Assembly: GCA_946886855.1 (NCBI GenBank)
Contig: CAMPJJ010000010.1
Span: forward strand, 1-64,000
Direction: 5' to 3'
DNA from: an uncultured Roseateles sp.
GTDB lineage: Bacteria > Pseudomonadota > Gammaproteobacteria > Burkholderiales > Burkholderiaceae
Length of the DNA stretch: 64,000 nt
Of this stretch, positions 43,078-55,175 are shown piece by piece. A model generated the notes under the pieces. It was not told where the DNA came from, did no database searches, and saw only the letters and a list, made by a program, of their open reading frames with translations. Both the position numbers and the translations under genes were made by a program. Positions within the stretch are counted from its first letter, which is position 1; every line of letters starts with the position of its first letter.

Positions 43078-46000
43078 ATGCGGCGTTTCGAGTTGGTGGA
43101 AGGCAGTGCCAGCAAGTTCTGGGAAGTCTCGCGCGACGGCGCGGCGGTGACCGTGCGCTTCGGCCGCATCGGCACCAACGGCCAGGAAAAGACCAAGACG
43201 CACGCCAGCGAAGCCGCCGCGATCAAGGACCTCGAAACGCTCGTCCGCGAGAAGACCGGCAAGGGCTACAGCGAGGTCGGCGGTGAGGTCGCCGCCGACG
43301 GCACCGCGAGCTCGCAGACCAGCGCCGCGCCGGCTCCTGCGCCAGCTCCGAAGAAGACCGCGCAGCGCGCCGCTGCGCCAGTCGCAGCCCTGGCCAAGGC
43401 CAAGGCCGAGGCCGAGACTGAGACTGAGAACGCTCCCGAGGCGGCATCGGCATCGGCGTCGGCATCCGCACCTGCTCCGGCATCCATGGCGAACGCGGCG
43501 GGCGGCCCGCTGCCCGCCATCGACTGGCCGTCCGGCGGCCTGACCTGGACCGCCGCGCTGATCGAGGCCCTGCCGCCGCTGCGCGGCGTGCACGCCCCTG
43601 AAGGTCCCGCGGCGGCCTCGCTGGCGACGGCACTGCCCCGTCGCGATGCCACCTACGTCCACTATCACAAGGCCGACCTCGAGCGCACCCTCCAGGACCT
43701 CTGGCCGGGCTTCACCCGCTGGACCAACGACGAGCTCGGCCAGCGCCTGCAGCGCGATGCGCTGAAGGATCTCTCGCTTGACGGCTGGGTGCAGCACTTC
43801 CTGCAAGCCATGGCGGCCGATTTCACCTTCGGGCCCGAGGAAGCCGTCGGCGGCAGCCGTCCCCAGACCGGCCTGCGCTGGCTGACCGAGTGGGCGCTGG
43901 CGCTGCGCGGCGTGGCTGTCGCCACCGACATCGCGATCGCACTCGGTCCGATCGGCGACAGGCACTACTTTGCCGCGAGCTGGCTGCATGACGCCACGCT
44001 GCGGCCGATCCGCCGCGAGCTCGCGCGCTGCGACGACGCCACGCACGCGCAGGTCGAGACGCGCCTGGGCGACATGGACGCCAGCCTCCACTCCACGCTG
44101 CGCATCCGCGCGATGCTCTTCCCGCGCCGCCTGGACTGGGTGCGTGAACTGCCGGTCCCGCGCGACCACTTCGGCGTGTTCCTCGACGCCACGCTGCCGG
44201 TGGAGGAGATGCTCGAACGCCTGCGCGAATTCATCCGCCATCGCTACATCTCGCAGATGAAGTCGAGCCTGCTGCTGCAGCTCCGCCAACACGGCGAGGC
44301 CGCCGTCCCGCTGCTGACGGGGCTGCTGGCGATGGTCACGAGCAAGGAAAGCATCACGCCCATCACCGGCCTGCTGCAGCGACTGCGCGCGCCGGCGCTT
44401 CCGCGTCTGCTCGCACCGATGCTGGAGCGGCCGGAGGTGCGCGAACTGCTGGACCGCATCGCCGAGACGCATCCGGCCGCCGTCATCGCGAGCACCGCCG
44501 GCGAGGCCCTGTCCGGCCGCAACGCCTTCCTCGAAAGCTGGCTGCAGCGACTGGCGCTGCGTGCGCCCGATGCGCTCGCCGTCGCCGAACAGGAACTCGC
44601 TCCGGAGGTCCGCGAGCGCCTGCACGCGGTGCTCGCGCGCAACCAGGCCGCCGAGTGTCCGCCCGACCAGTTGCCCGCGCTGCTGCGCGAGCTGCCGTGG
44701 ACGCGCAAGGTCAAGCTCACCCCGCTGCCCACGCTCGAGCTGAGCGCCGCCGACCGTCCGGTCCACATCGCATTGAGCCCCGCCGAGAGCGCCGCCGTGC
44801 GCGCGATCGAGATCAAGCCGGTCGTCATCCGGAGGGGAGACAAGAAGCTCGACGAGCAGTTGTCGGACATGCAGATCCGTCCCGAAGGACGCGCACGCCT
44901 CCTGGCCGGCGCGCCGCTCGAGGACGGCGACTTCGTCCTCACCAAGCAATGGTTCTACGGCGTCGACCCCGAGATCCTGATGACCCTGCCGCCCGCCCCG
45001 TCGCTCGCGCTGTGGAACAGCTATCCGAGCCGGTACTGGAACACCTGGTACTGGAAGCCCGCCTACATCCACGCGCTGCTCGACCGGCACGGAGAGGCGG
45101 CGGTGCCGGGCCTGATCGGCCTGGTGGCGGCGTTGCCTGAGATCGGTCTGCCGGTCGCGAATGCCGTGGACAGCGTGGGCCTGGTGCCCGCCATGCTGCA
45201 CACGTTGCGCAACCTCAAGAAGGCCAAGCCCGCGGCGATCGCCTGGGCCAACGCGCATCCGGGCACCTTCCTGGCCGGCGCGCTGGTGTCGGCCTTCAGC
45301 GCCGACAAGACCGCCCGCGAGAACGGCCAGCACGGTCTGCGCTGGTTCATGACCGCGCACGGCGAAGCGCCGGCCCGCGAGGCCGCCGCGGCCTTCGGCC
45401 CCGAGGTCGAGGCCGCGCTGCAGGCGCTGATCGACGCCGACCCGCTGCTGGTGCTGCCCGCTCGCATGCCCAAGCTGCCCGCCTTCGCCGTCACCCTGGC
45501 GATGCGCCGCCCGGTGCTGCGCGAGAACGGCCTGATGCTCTCGGGCCCCGATGCGGAATCGGTCGCGCTGATGCTGGCCATCAGCAAGGTCGAAGCGCCC
45601 TATGCCGGCATCGTCGAGCTGAAGGCGCTGTGCACGCCGACCTCGCTGAGCGCGTTCGCCTGGGACCTCTGCGAGGCCTGGCTGCAGAATGGCGCACCGG
45701 CCAAGGAAGGCTGGGCCTTCCAGGCGCTGGGCATCCTCGGCGACGACGACACCGCGCGCCGCCTCGCCGCGCGCATCCGCGAGTGGCCCGGCGAATCGGC
45801 GCATCAGCGCGCCGTGTCCGGCCTCGATCTGCTGGTGGCCATCGGCACCGACGCCGCGCTGATGCACCTGAACGGCATCGCCGGCAAGGTCAAGTTCAAG
45901 GGCCTGCAGGAACGCGCCCGCGAGAAGATCGCCGCGCTGGCCGAGGCCCGCGGGCTCACGTCTGAAGAGCTCGCCGACCGGCTCGTTCCCGACCTCGGCC

Positions 46001-46920
46001 TGGACGAAGACGGCACGCTGACGCTGGACTTCGGCCCGCGCCAGTTCCGCATCGGCTTCGACGAATCGCTCAAGCCCTTCGTGCGCGACAGCGCCGGTGC
46101 GCGGCTCAAGGACCTGCCCAAGCCGATCCGCACGGACGACGCCGCGCTCGCGGGCGCCGCCACCGAGCGCTACAAGCTGCTCAAGAAGGACGCCAAGGCC
46201 ATCGCCAGCCTGCAGGTCATGCGCATGGAACTGGCGATGACCGCGCGGCGGCGCTGGACCGGCGAGGAATTCCGTGCCTTCTTCCTGTCGCATCCGCTGA
46301 TGCGCCACCTCGCGGCCCGCGTCGCGTGGGGCGTCTACGAGGGCGACCGCGTCGCGCGCCTGTTCCGCGTGGCCGAGGACTGGACCCTGGCCAGCGCCGA
46401 AGACGACACCGCGGAGCTGGCCGACGGGGAGATCGTCGGCATCGCGCATCCGCTGGAGATCCCGGCCGCGGAACTCGCCGCGATGGGCCAGGTCTTCGCG
46501 GACTACGAGATCCTGCAGCCCTTCCGCCAGCTGGGCCGCGAGACCTACGCGCTGAGCGACGCGGAACGCGCCGCCAAGTCGATCACCCGCTTCGCCGACA
46601 AGGCCGTCGCCACCGGCAGCGTGCTCGGCCTGGTCAACCGCGGCTGGGGGCGCGGCCAGGCGCAGGACGCGGGCTGGGTCGGCCAGTTCGAGCGCCCGGT
46701 CGGCGACGGCCTGTCGATCGAGCTTGAACTCGACCCGGGCACCATCGTCGGCGATCCGAGCTACGAGCCCAAGCAGCGCATCCCGCGCATCGTGCTGCGG
46801 CGACAGGGCACCTGGGGCGACGACGGCCTGGAGAGCTTCGACCGCCTGCATCCGGTCGCCGCCAGCGAAATGCTGCGCGACGCCGACCTGCTCGCCCCTT
46901 GGAAGGAACCCGCGAAATGA
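43078..46920 (+). CDS. yehI: WGR and DUF4132 protein (MolR/YehI family)
   Basis: 1280 aa. The N-terminal WGR domain (about residues 1-70; F-E-L-V-E-G-S-A-S-K-F-W-E-V and V-R-F-G-R-I-G-T-N-G) is the nucleic-acid-contacting module also found in PARPs. A low-complexity Ala/Pro/Glu linker follows (about 75-145), then a long helical-repeat middle (about 190-1000) and DUF4132 (about 1010-1195; R-R-W-T-G-E-E-F-R-A-F-F-L-S-H-P, L-G-R-E-T-Y-A-L). The E. coli counterpart is YehI. It is the first gene of a five-gene module and starts 84 bp after rtcA in the same direction. Biochemical role unknown; binding of RNA or DNA ends through WGR is an inference. Confidence 0.88.
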   Translation: MRRFELVEGSASKFWEVSRDGAAVTVRFGRIGTNGQEKTKTHASEAAAIKDLETLVREKTGKGYSEVGGEVAADGTASSQTSAAPAPAPAPKKTAQRAAAPVAALAKAKAEAETETENAPEAASASASASAPAPASMANAAGGPLPAIDWPSGGLTWTAALIEALPPLRGVHAPEGPAAASLATALPRRDATYVHYHKADLERTLQDLWPGFTRWTNDELGQRLQRDALKDLSLDGWVQHFLQAMAADFTFGPEEAVGGSRPQTGLRWLTEWALALRGVAVATDIAIALGPIGDRHYFAASWLHDATLRPIRRELARCDDATHAQVETRLGDMDASLHSTLRIRAMLFPRRLDWVRELPVPRDHFGVFLDATLPVEEMLERLREFIRHRYISQMKSSLLLQLRQHGEAAVPLLTGLLAMVTSKESITPITGLLQRLRAPALPRLLAPMLERPEVRELLDRIAETHPAAVIASTAGEALSGRNAFLESWLQRLALRAPDALAVAEQELAPEVRERLHAVLARNQAAECPPDQLPALLRELPWTRKVKLTPLPTLELSAADRPVHIALSPAESAAVRAIEIKPVVIRRGDKKLDEQLSDMQIRPEGRARLLAGAPLEDGDFVLTKQWFYGVDPEILMTLPPAPSLALWNSYPSRYWNTWYWKPAYIHALLDRHGEAAVPGLIGLVAALPEIGLPVANAVDSVGLVPAMLHTLRNLKKAKPAAIAWANAHPGTFLAGALVSAFSADKTARENGQHGLRWFMTAHGEAPAREAAAAFGPEVEAALQALIDADPLLVLPARMPKLPAFAVTLAMRRPVLRENGLMLSGPDAESVALMLAISKVEAPYAGIVELKALCTPTSLSAFAWDLCEAWLQNGAPAKEGWAFQALGILGDDDTARRLAARIREWPGESAHQRAVSGLDLLVAIGTDAALMHLNGIAGKVKFKGLQERAREKIAALAEARGLTSEELADRLVPDLGLDEDGTLTLDFGPRQFRIGFDESLKPFVRDSAGARLKDLPKPIRTDDAALAGAATERYKLLKKDAKAIASLQVMRMELAMTARRRWTGEEFRAFFLSHPLMRHLAARVAWGVYEGDRVARLFRVAEDWTLASAEDDTAELADGEIVGIAHPLEIPAAELAAMGQVFADYEILQPFRQLGRETYALSDAERAAKSITRFADKAVATGSVLGLVNRGWGRGQAQDAGWVGQFERPVGDGLSIELELDPGTIVGDPSYEPKQRIPRIVLRRQGTWGDDGLESFDRLHPVAASEMLRDADLLAPWKEPAK

Positions 46921-48085
46921 CCCGCAAGACCAGCGCCGCAGCGGCGGCCACGGCGAAGTCCGATGCATCGGCCGCTTCGCCGTCCGTCGCGGCTCCAGCC
47001 GGCCCCTCTGCCATGCAGCGTCCGCCTGCGGAGCTGCTCTACGCCGACGAGCTCGCGCGCCTCGCGGCCGAGGACCGCGGCCCGGTGCCGCCGGGCTGGC
47101 GTCTGTCGATGGGCGCGGTGATCCGCTTCATCGCCGGCGGCGAGGGCCACCGGCGCAAGCTGGTCTGCGCGCCCAGCCTGCTCGAACGCGCGCTGGTGAC
47201 GCTCGCGTCCAACCGCGCACTGCTGCTGGTCGGCGAGCCGGGCACCGCCAAAAGCCTGTTGTCGGAACTGCTGAGTGCGGCGATCAGCGGCACCAGCACG
47301 CTGACCGTGCAAGGCAGCGCCGCCACGACCGAGGACCAGATCAAATACGGCTGGAACTACGCGCTGCTGCTCAACGAAGGTCCCAGCGAGCGCGCACTCG
47401 TGCCCTCGCCGCTGATGCGCGGTCTGCGCGAGGGACGGGTGGTCCGCTTCGAGGAGATCACCCGCTGCCCACCGGAGGTGCAGGACGCGCTGCTGTCCGT
47501 CCTGTCGGAGCGGCTGCTGATGGTGCCCGAGCTGGCCGACGCCGGCACCGCCGCCGGCACGGTGTTCGCGGCGCCGGGCTTCAACCTGATCGCCACCGCC
47601 AACATCCGCGACCGCGGCGTCAATGAGATGTCCGCGGCGCTGAAGCGGCGCTTCGCCTTCGAGACGGTGTTCCCGATCGCGGACTACGACGAGGAACTCG
47701 CGCTTGTTCGGAGCGAGGTCGACCGCCTGCTGGCCCGCGACGGCCTCAGCGTCACGCCGTCGCCTGACGTGCTCGAAGTGCTGGTCACGGTCTTCCGCGA
47801 GCTGCGCACCGGCATCGGCCGCGACGGCCAGGCGGGCGAGCGGCTGTCGACGGTCGTCAGCACCGCCGAGGCCGTCAGCGTCGCCCACGCCATCACCCTG
47901 CGCGGCCACTACCTGCGCGGCGACGCCGGCCGCGCGGCCGACATCGTGGAGGCGCTGGCCGGCGCGGCCGCCAAGGACAACGCGGACGACCTCAAGAAGA
48001 TCCGGCGCTACATCGACCAGCGCGCCGCCAAGCGCGCGGGCGAGCACTGGCAGGCCTTCCACGCGGCGCGGCATCTGCTGCCCGA

Positions 48086-48089
<4 letters not shown>
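46917..48089 (+). CDS. yehL: MoxR-type AAA+ ATPase (YehL-like)
   Basis: 390 aa from ATG 46917, overlapping the WGR gene by 4 bp and preceded by GGAAGG; a disordered Ala/Ser-rich tail of about 35 residues comes first. Walker A G-E-P-G-T-A-K-S at about 105-112, Walker B region V-V-R-F-E-E-I-T-R (Glu-Glu where Asp-Glu is usual) and sensor 1 A-T-A-N-I-R-D-R-G. The lid domain follows. MoxR ATPases act as chaperones on vWA-domain partners through the metal site; here the vWA partner is two genes downstream. Order and domain type match E. coli YehL. Confidence 0.9.
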
Positions 48090-50718
<2,629 letters not shown>

Positions 50719-50722
<4 letters not shown>

Positions 50723-51861
50723 GCGCGCCCCTGCCGGAGCTCGACATTGCCGACCGCTGGCGCCTGCTGCTCGGCGAAGCGGGCACCGGCAGCCTGGGCG
50801 CCGCCGGCGCGCAGGCGTTCGCGATGGACCGGGCGCTGGCCTGGCTCTACGGCCGGGACGACAACGGCGGCGGCCTCGCGCCAGAGGACCGCCTCGATCG
50901 CGGCGGCGGTCTCGGGGCTTCGCAGCTCAGCGTGCCGGAATGGATCAACGAGATCCACACGCTCTTCCCCAAGGAGACGATCGAGCGGCTCGAACGCGAT
51001 GCGATCGAGCGCTACGGCATTGACGACGTCGTCACCAACCCCGAGGTGCTGGCGCGCGCGACGCCCAACGTGGCGCTGCTGCAGGCGGTCCTGCGGACCA
51101 AGCACCTGATGAACCCGGCGGTGCTGGCGATGGCGCGCGAGCTGGTGGCGCAGGTGGTGCGACAGCTGATGGAGAAGATGGCGACGCGCGTGGCGCAGGC
51201 CTTCAACGGCAGGCGGCAGCCGCAGCGCACCGCGGCGGGCGGACCGGCGTCGCAGTTCGCCGCGCGCGAGACCCTGCGGCGCAACCTGCGCCACTACGAC
51301 GCGGCCAGCGGCCGGCTGGTCGTGCGGGAGCCGCGCTTCCGCGTCGACAGCCGGCGCGTGATGACGCCGTGGCAGGTGCTGATGCTGGTGGACCAGAGCG
51401 GCAGCATGGTGCCGTCCGTGATCCATGCGGCGGTGACGGCGGCCTGCCTGTGCGGGCTGCCTGGCATCAGGACCCATCTGATCGCCTTCGACACCGAGGT
51501 CGTGGACCTGACCGGCCAGACCGGCGATCCGGTCGAGCTGCTGCTCAACGTGCAGCTCGGCGGCGGCACCTGCATCGGCACCGCGGTGGGCTACGCGGCC
51601 GATCTCATCGAGGTGCCGCGACGCGCGATCGTCGTGATCGTCAGCGACTTCTACGAAGGCATGGATCCGCAGGTGCTGGTCGGGCACGTCCGCGCATTGA
51701 TCGCGCAGGGCACGACGGTGCTGGGCCTCGCGGCGCTGGACGAACGCGCGGATCCCGTCTACGACCGCGAACTCGCGGGGAGGCTGGTCGAGGTCGGCGC
51801 GCACGTCGGCGCGATGACGCCGGGGCAGCTCGCGGGATGGCTGGCGGAGAAACTCGGATGA
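50719..51861 (+). CDS. yehP: vWA-domain protein (YehP-like)
   Basis: 380 aa from GTG 50719, overlapping the previous stop (GTGA). The N-terminal helical half (about 1-205; W-I-N-E-I-H-T-L-F-P, helix-rich with E-R-Y-G-I) is followed by a vWA domain (about 210-375). Its metal-ion-dependent adhesion site is complete: D225-Q-S-G-S, then Thr in G-G-T-C-I-G-T, and Asp in I-V-S-D-F-Y-E-G. It should be the client or partner of the MoxR ATPase. E. coli YehP has the same layout. Confidence 0.9.
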
Positions 51862-54032
51862 GCCTTGGCGACCACGCCCCGATCCGCGAGGACCTGCTGC
51901 ATCTGACGCCGGAGGCTCTGGCGCATGCGGCCAACGCCGGCATCGTCAAGCGCGCCCAGCGCGAGCTGGCGGGCGGCTACCGGCCGACGATCGAGGTGGA
52001 CGCCGACGGGCAGTTGAGCGCGCGCTTCGACGACGGCATCGCGTGCCGCTGGCCGCGCGCCGTCACCCTGCCCGACGTGCGCTGCAGCTGCGCCGCCGCG
52101 GGCATCTGCAGGCACCGGATCATCGCGGTGCTCGCGTATCGCGAGACGATCGGGTCTGCGCCCGCATCGCCATCCGGGTCGGCGGCGCCGGTTCTCGCCG
52201 CCGCGCCGACGCCCTCCCCAACACCCGTCCATGAGGTCGGCGAAGACGCGCTCGTCGCGCTCCTTCCCCCCGCGGTGCTGGCCCTGGCCCATGCGCTGCG
52301 GGAACACGGCCTGTCGATCGAGGTCCGTCCGCGCGATCAGACGCAGACGGCGGGCGGCGAACCCTGCGACACCGCGCGCCTGCCCAGCGCCACCGTGCGC
52401 TTCTGGGCCGGCGCCGGCCTGGAGGCCGCGCGATGCGACTGCCTCCGCGCAACGGCCTGCGAGCACGTGGCGCTCGGCGTGTGGGCCTTCCGCGAAGCGC
52501 ATCGCCTCGGTCTCACGGGCGCAGCCTCGGTGCGCCTGGCGCCGGCGGTGCCCGGCGGCAAGACGCCCACCGTCGATCGCGCACCGTTCGAGGAGCTCGC
52601 CGCGGCGCTGCTGCGACACGGCGCGGCCGGCGGCGCGTCGGCGCTGGCGCAGCCGCTGTCGCTCGCGCGCGGCGCGGCGGGCGACGCGGCCTGGTTGATG
52701 GGCACGCTGGACGATCTCGAAGCCTGGAGCGATGCCTATGCGCGCCGCAGCGCCCGCCACGACGCGGCGGAGGGCGTGGACCTCCTGGCGGAACTCGGCC
52801 TGCGCCTGGCCGCCGGCGCGCGGCCCGGCCATGCCGGCGACGCATGGGGCACCGGCCAACCGGGCGAGGTCGAACTGGATCGCCTGCGCCTGACCTGCCT
52901 GGGCGCGCGCACGACGCGGGACGGCGACACGCGACGGACCTCGCTGGTCATGGCGGACCTGGACACCGGCACCCCGCTGCTGCTCCGCCACGACTGGCAA
53001 GTGCCCGGCGACAAGGCCGAGAATGAAGCCGCGATCCGCGCCAGCGAGCGGCTGGCGCCGGGTCTGCTGATGTCGATGCTGGGGCTCGGACAACTGATCT
53101 CGCGCCAGGCCCGTCGTCGGCCCGACGGCAGCCTGCGTCTGGCCAAGCATCGGTCCGATCGCAACCAGCCGCTGCCGCAGACGGCGGACTGGCAGACGCT
53201 GCGGGCGCCGCTGCGGACCGATCGCGTCGCACAGCTGAGGCGCGAGCGCCTGCTGCATCCGCACCCGGACGTGACGCCGCGCCACGCGGCGCGCCGCTTC
53301 GTGGTGTTCACGCCGGCCGACTGGGGCACGCCGTTCTACGACGCCCACGAGCAGACAGTCGCCACGCTGCTGCGCGATGCCGACGGCGCAGCGCTGATCG
53401 CCCGACGCGCGCATGAGCGCCACACGCCGCATGCGCTCGAAGCCATCGCGCAGGCCTTGACCGGCGCGGACGCCGCCCCCACCCACATCGCCGGCATGCT
53501 GCGATGGCGCGGCGGACTTCCGGAACTGGAGATCTGGGCGATCGCGGGCGCCGGCGGCTTGACGGTCCCCGACCTGGACACGCGGGCCGGCGCCGCGCTG
53601 GCGGGGTTGCCGCTGGGGCACGTGCCGGCGCCGGAGGCGATGCCGGACGCGATGTCCTCCGCCAGCGACGGCCCGGCAGCGCTGCGGACCCTCCTGGCCG
53701 CGCTGCTCCACCACGGCCGCAACCAACTCCCTGCCGCCTGGCGGAGCGAGGCGCGCGCGTTGGAGCGCCGTCTGGCGATCGCCGGCTGGCGCGCACTGGC
53801 CGAAGGCCTCGGTGGGGTGCTGACCGCGATGGACGAGGCGCAGTCACGCAGCGCCGGTGCCGCGCTCATGCGACTGGTGGCGCTGCTCCGGCTCCACGTG
53901 GATGCGGCGGCGCTGGAAGCGGCCGCGCTGGAATCGGGCCAGGGGTCCATCGAGACCGCCGATCACGCGGAGGGTCCCGAGGACGACCGGGAAGCCCGGG
54001 ACGACGGCGAGCGGCCGTCCGCAGGCGCCTGA
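51858..54032 (+). CDS. yehQ: Double SWIM zinc-finger protein (YehQ-like)
   Basis: 724 aa, starting in the stop of the vWA gene (ATGA). Two SWIM motifs with the same C-x-C-x5-C-x-H spacing are visible: Cys76/Cys78/Cys84/His86 and Cys193/Cys195/Cys201/His203. SWIM fingers bind nucleic acid or protein. The C-terminal 500 residues are mixed alpha/beta with a conserved-looking middle (L-T-C-L-G-A-R-T-T-R-D-G-D-T-R-R-T; Q-L-I-S-R-Q-A-R-R-R-P-D-G) and an acidic tail. Last gene of the module, followed by a 129-bp gap. With WGR at the other end, two nucleic-acid-binding proteins flank the ATPase core. Confidence 0.88.
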   Translation: MSLGDHAPIREDLLHLTPEALAHAANAGIVKRAQRELAGGYRPTIEVDADGQLSARFDDGIACRWPRAVTLPDVRCSCAAAGICRHRIIAVLAYRETIGSAPASPSGSAAPVLAAAPTPSPTPVHEVGEDALVALLPPAVLALAHALREHGLSIEVRPRDQTQTAGGEPCDTARLPSATVRFWAGAGLEAARCDCLRATACEHVALGVWAFREAHRLGLTGAASVRLAPAVPGGKTPTVDRAPFEELAAALLRHGAAGGASALAQPLSLARGAAGDAAWLMGTLDDLEAWSDAYARRSARHDAAEGVDLLAELGLRLAAGARPGHAGDAWGTGQPGEVELDRLRLTCLGARTTRDGDTRRTSLVMADLDTGTPLLLRHDWQVPGDKAENEAAIRASERLAPGLLMSMLGLGQLISRQARRRPDGSLRLAKHRSDRNQPLPQTADWQTLRAPLRTDRVAQLRRERLLHPHPDVTPRHAARRFVVFTPADWGTPFYDAHEQTVATLLRDADGAALIARRAHERHTPHALEAIAQALTGADAAPTHIAGMLRWRGGLPELEIWAIAGAGGLTVPDLDTRAGAALAGLPLGHVPAPEAMPDAMSSASDGPAALRTLLAALLHHGRNQLPAAWRSEARALERRLAIAGWRALAEGLGGVLTAMDEAQSRSAGAALMRLVALLRLHVDAAALEAAALESGQGSIETADHAEGPEDDREARDDGERPSAGA

Positions 54033-54095
54033 AACCGCGCTGAAACCCGGCCGCTCGGCCCGGCGTCACAATCGCGGCCTCGCGCCTTTCCCGGC

Positions 54096-54131
54096 GCTCT
54101 TCTTCCCGCTCTTCTTCCCGCTCTTCTTCCT
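54096..54131. repeat. Three tandem 12-bp pyrimidine repeats
   Basis: GCTCTTCTTCCC occurs twice exactly and once as GCTCTTCTTCCT, forming a polypyrimidine tract between the SWIM gene and the aldo/keto reductase. It may influence the downstream promoter or form unusual DNA. The rest of 54033-54161 shows nothing recognisable. Confidence 0.8.
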
Positions 54132-54161
54132 GCACTTCCTCCTTCAAGCGGCCGCCTCGCC

Positions 54162-55136
54162 ATGACCACACTCCCCCTGCAGCAGCACCTCCCGACCGTC
54201 AGCCCGCTCGCCTATGGCTGCATGGGCCTGGGCGGCCATTGGGACGACGCCCCGTTCACCGCGGCCCACGTCGACCATGCGCAGGCCGCCGTCGAGGCCG
54301 CGCTGGAGATCGGCGTCACGCTGTTCGACCACGCCGACATCTACACCCGCGGCAAGGCCGAGTCGGTCTTCGGCGAACTGTTCCGCCGCCAGCCCTCGCT
54401 GCGCGAGCGCATCGTGCTGCAGAGCAAGTGCGGCATCCGCTTCGCCGACGCGGAGGGCCCGGGCCGCTACGACCTGTCGGGCGGCTACATCGTCCAGGCG
54501 GTCGAGGCCAGCCTCCAGCGCCTGGGCACCGAGCGTCTGGACATCCTGTTGCTGCACCGCCCGGATCCGCTGATGCAGCCGGACGAGATCGCCGAAGCCT
54601 TCCGGCGCCTGCGCGCGGCGGGCAAGGTGAGCCACTTCGGCGTGTCCAACATGAACGTCGGCCAGATGGCCTGGCTGGGCCGTGCGCTGGACCAGCCGCT
54701 GGTCGTCAACCAGCTGGAACTCGGCCTCGGCCATCTGGAACCGCTGGACGCCGGCACCTGCTTCAACGACCCCCAGGCCGCGGCGCGCCCCGGCGCGCTG
54801 GCCTGGACCGGCACGCTGGAACACTGCCAGCAGCACGGCATCCAGCTGCAGGCGTGGGCCGCGCTGGCCCGCGGCCGCTTCAGCGGGGACACCGCTCAAG
54901 CCCCGGCCGACGAGGCCGCCCGCGCGTTGGTCCAGAAGCTGGCCCAGGAACACGGCGTCAGCACCGAAGGCATCCTGCTGGCGTGGCTGATGAAGCACCC
55001 GGCACGCATCCAGCCGGTCATCGGGTCGGCGAATCCGGATCGCATCCGCGCCTGCGGCGACGCGCTGAAGGTTCAGCTCACTCGCAACGAGTGGTACGCG
55101 CTGTACGTGGCAGCGCGGGGCGCGCCCCTGCCTTGA
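54162..55136 (+). CDS. Aldo/keto reductase, YdhF-like
   Basis: 324 aa, TIM-barrel NADPH-dependent reductase. The catalytic tetrad is visible: Asp and Tyr in F-D-H-A-D-I-Y, Lys in L-Q-S-K-C-G, and His in L-L-L-H-R-P-D-P. The C-terminal cofactor-binding part includes V-I-G-S-A-N-P-D-R-I. Motifs and length fit the YdhF subgroup, whose natural carbonyl substrate is uncertain. It is a single gene, convergent with the nitronate monooxygenase gene 39 bp away. Confidence 0.92.
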   Translation: MTTLPLQQHLPTVSPLAYGCMGLGGHWDDAPFTAAHVDHAQAAVEAALEIGVTLFDHADIYTRGKAESVFGELFRRQPSLRERIVLQSKCGIRFADAEGPGRYDLSGGYIVQAVEASLQRLGTERLDILLLHRPDPLMQPDEIAEAFRRLRAAGKVSHFGVSNMNVGQMAWLGRALDQPLVVNQLELGLGHLEPLDAGTCFNDPQAAARPGALAWTGTLEHCQQHGIQLQAWAALARGRFSGDTAQAPADEAARALVQKLAQEHGVSTEGILLAWLMKHPARIQPVIGSANPDRIRACGDALKVQLTRNEWYALYVAARGAPLP

Positions 55137-55175
55137 CTGCAAAAGGGCCAGCGGCGGTGGCAGTGCTGAAGCCCG

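Noticed and set aside
40567..46968. A 2.1-kb-codon minus-strand open frame opposite rtcB, rtcA and the WGR gene
   Set aside because: It is the antisense shadow of strongly conserved genes in GC-rich DNA. It is Arg/His/Gln/Ala-rich, has no domain and would run through both catalytic genes.
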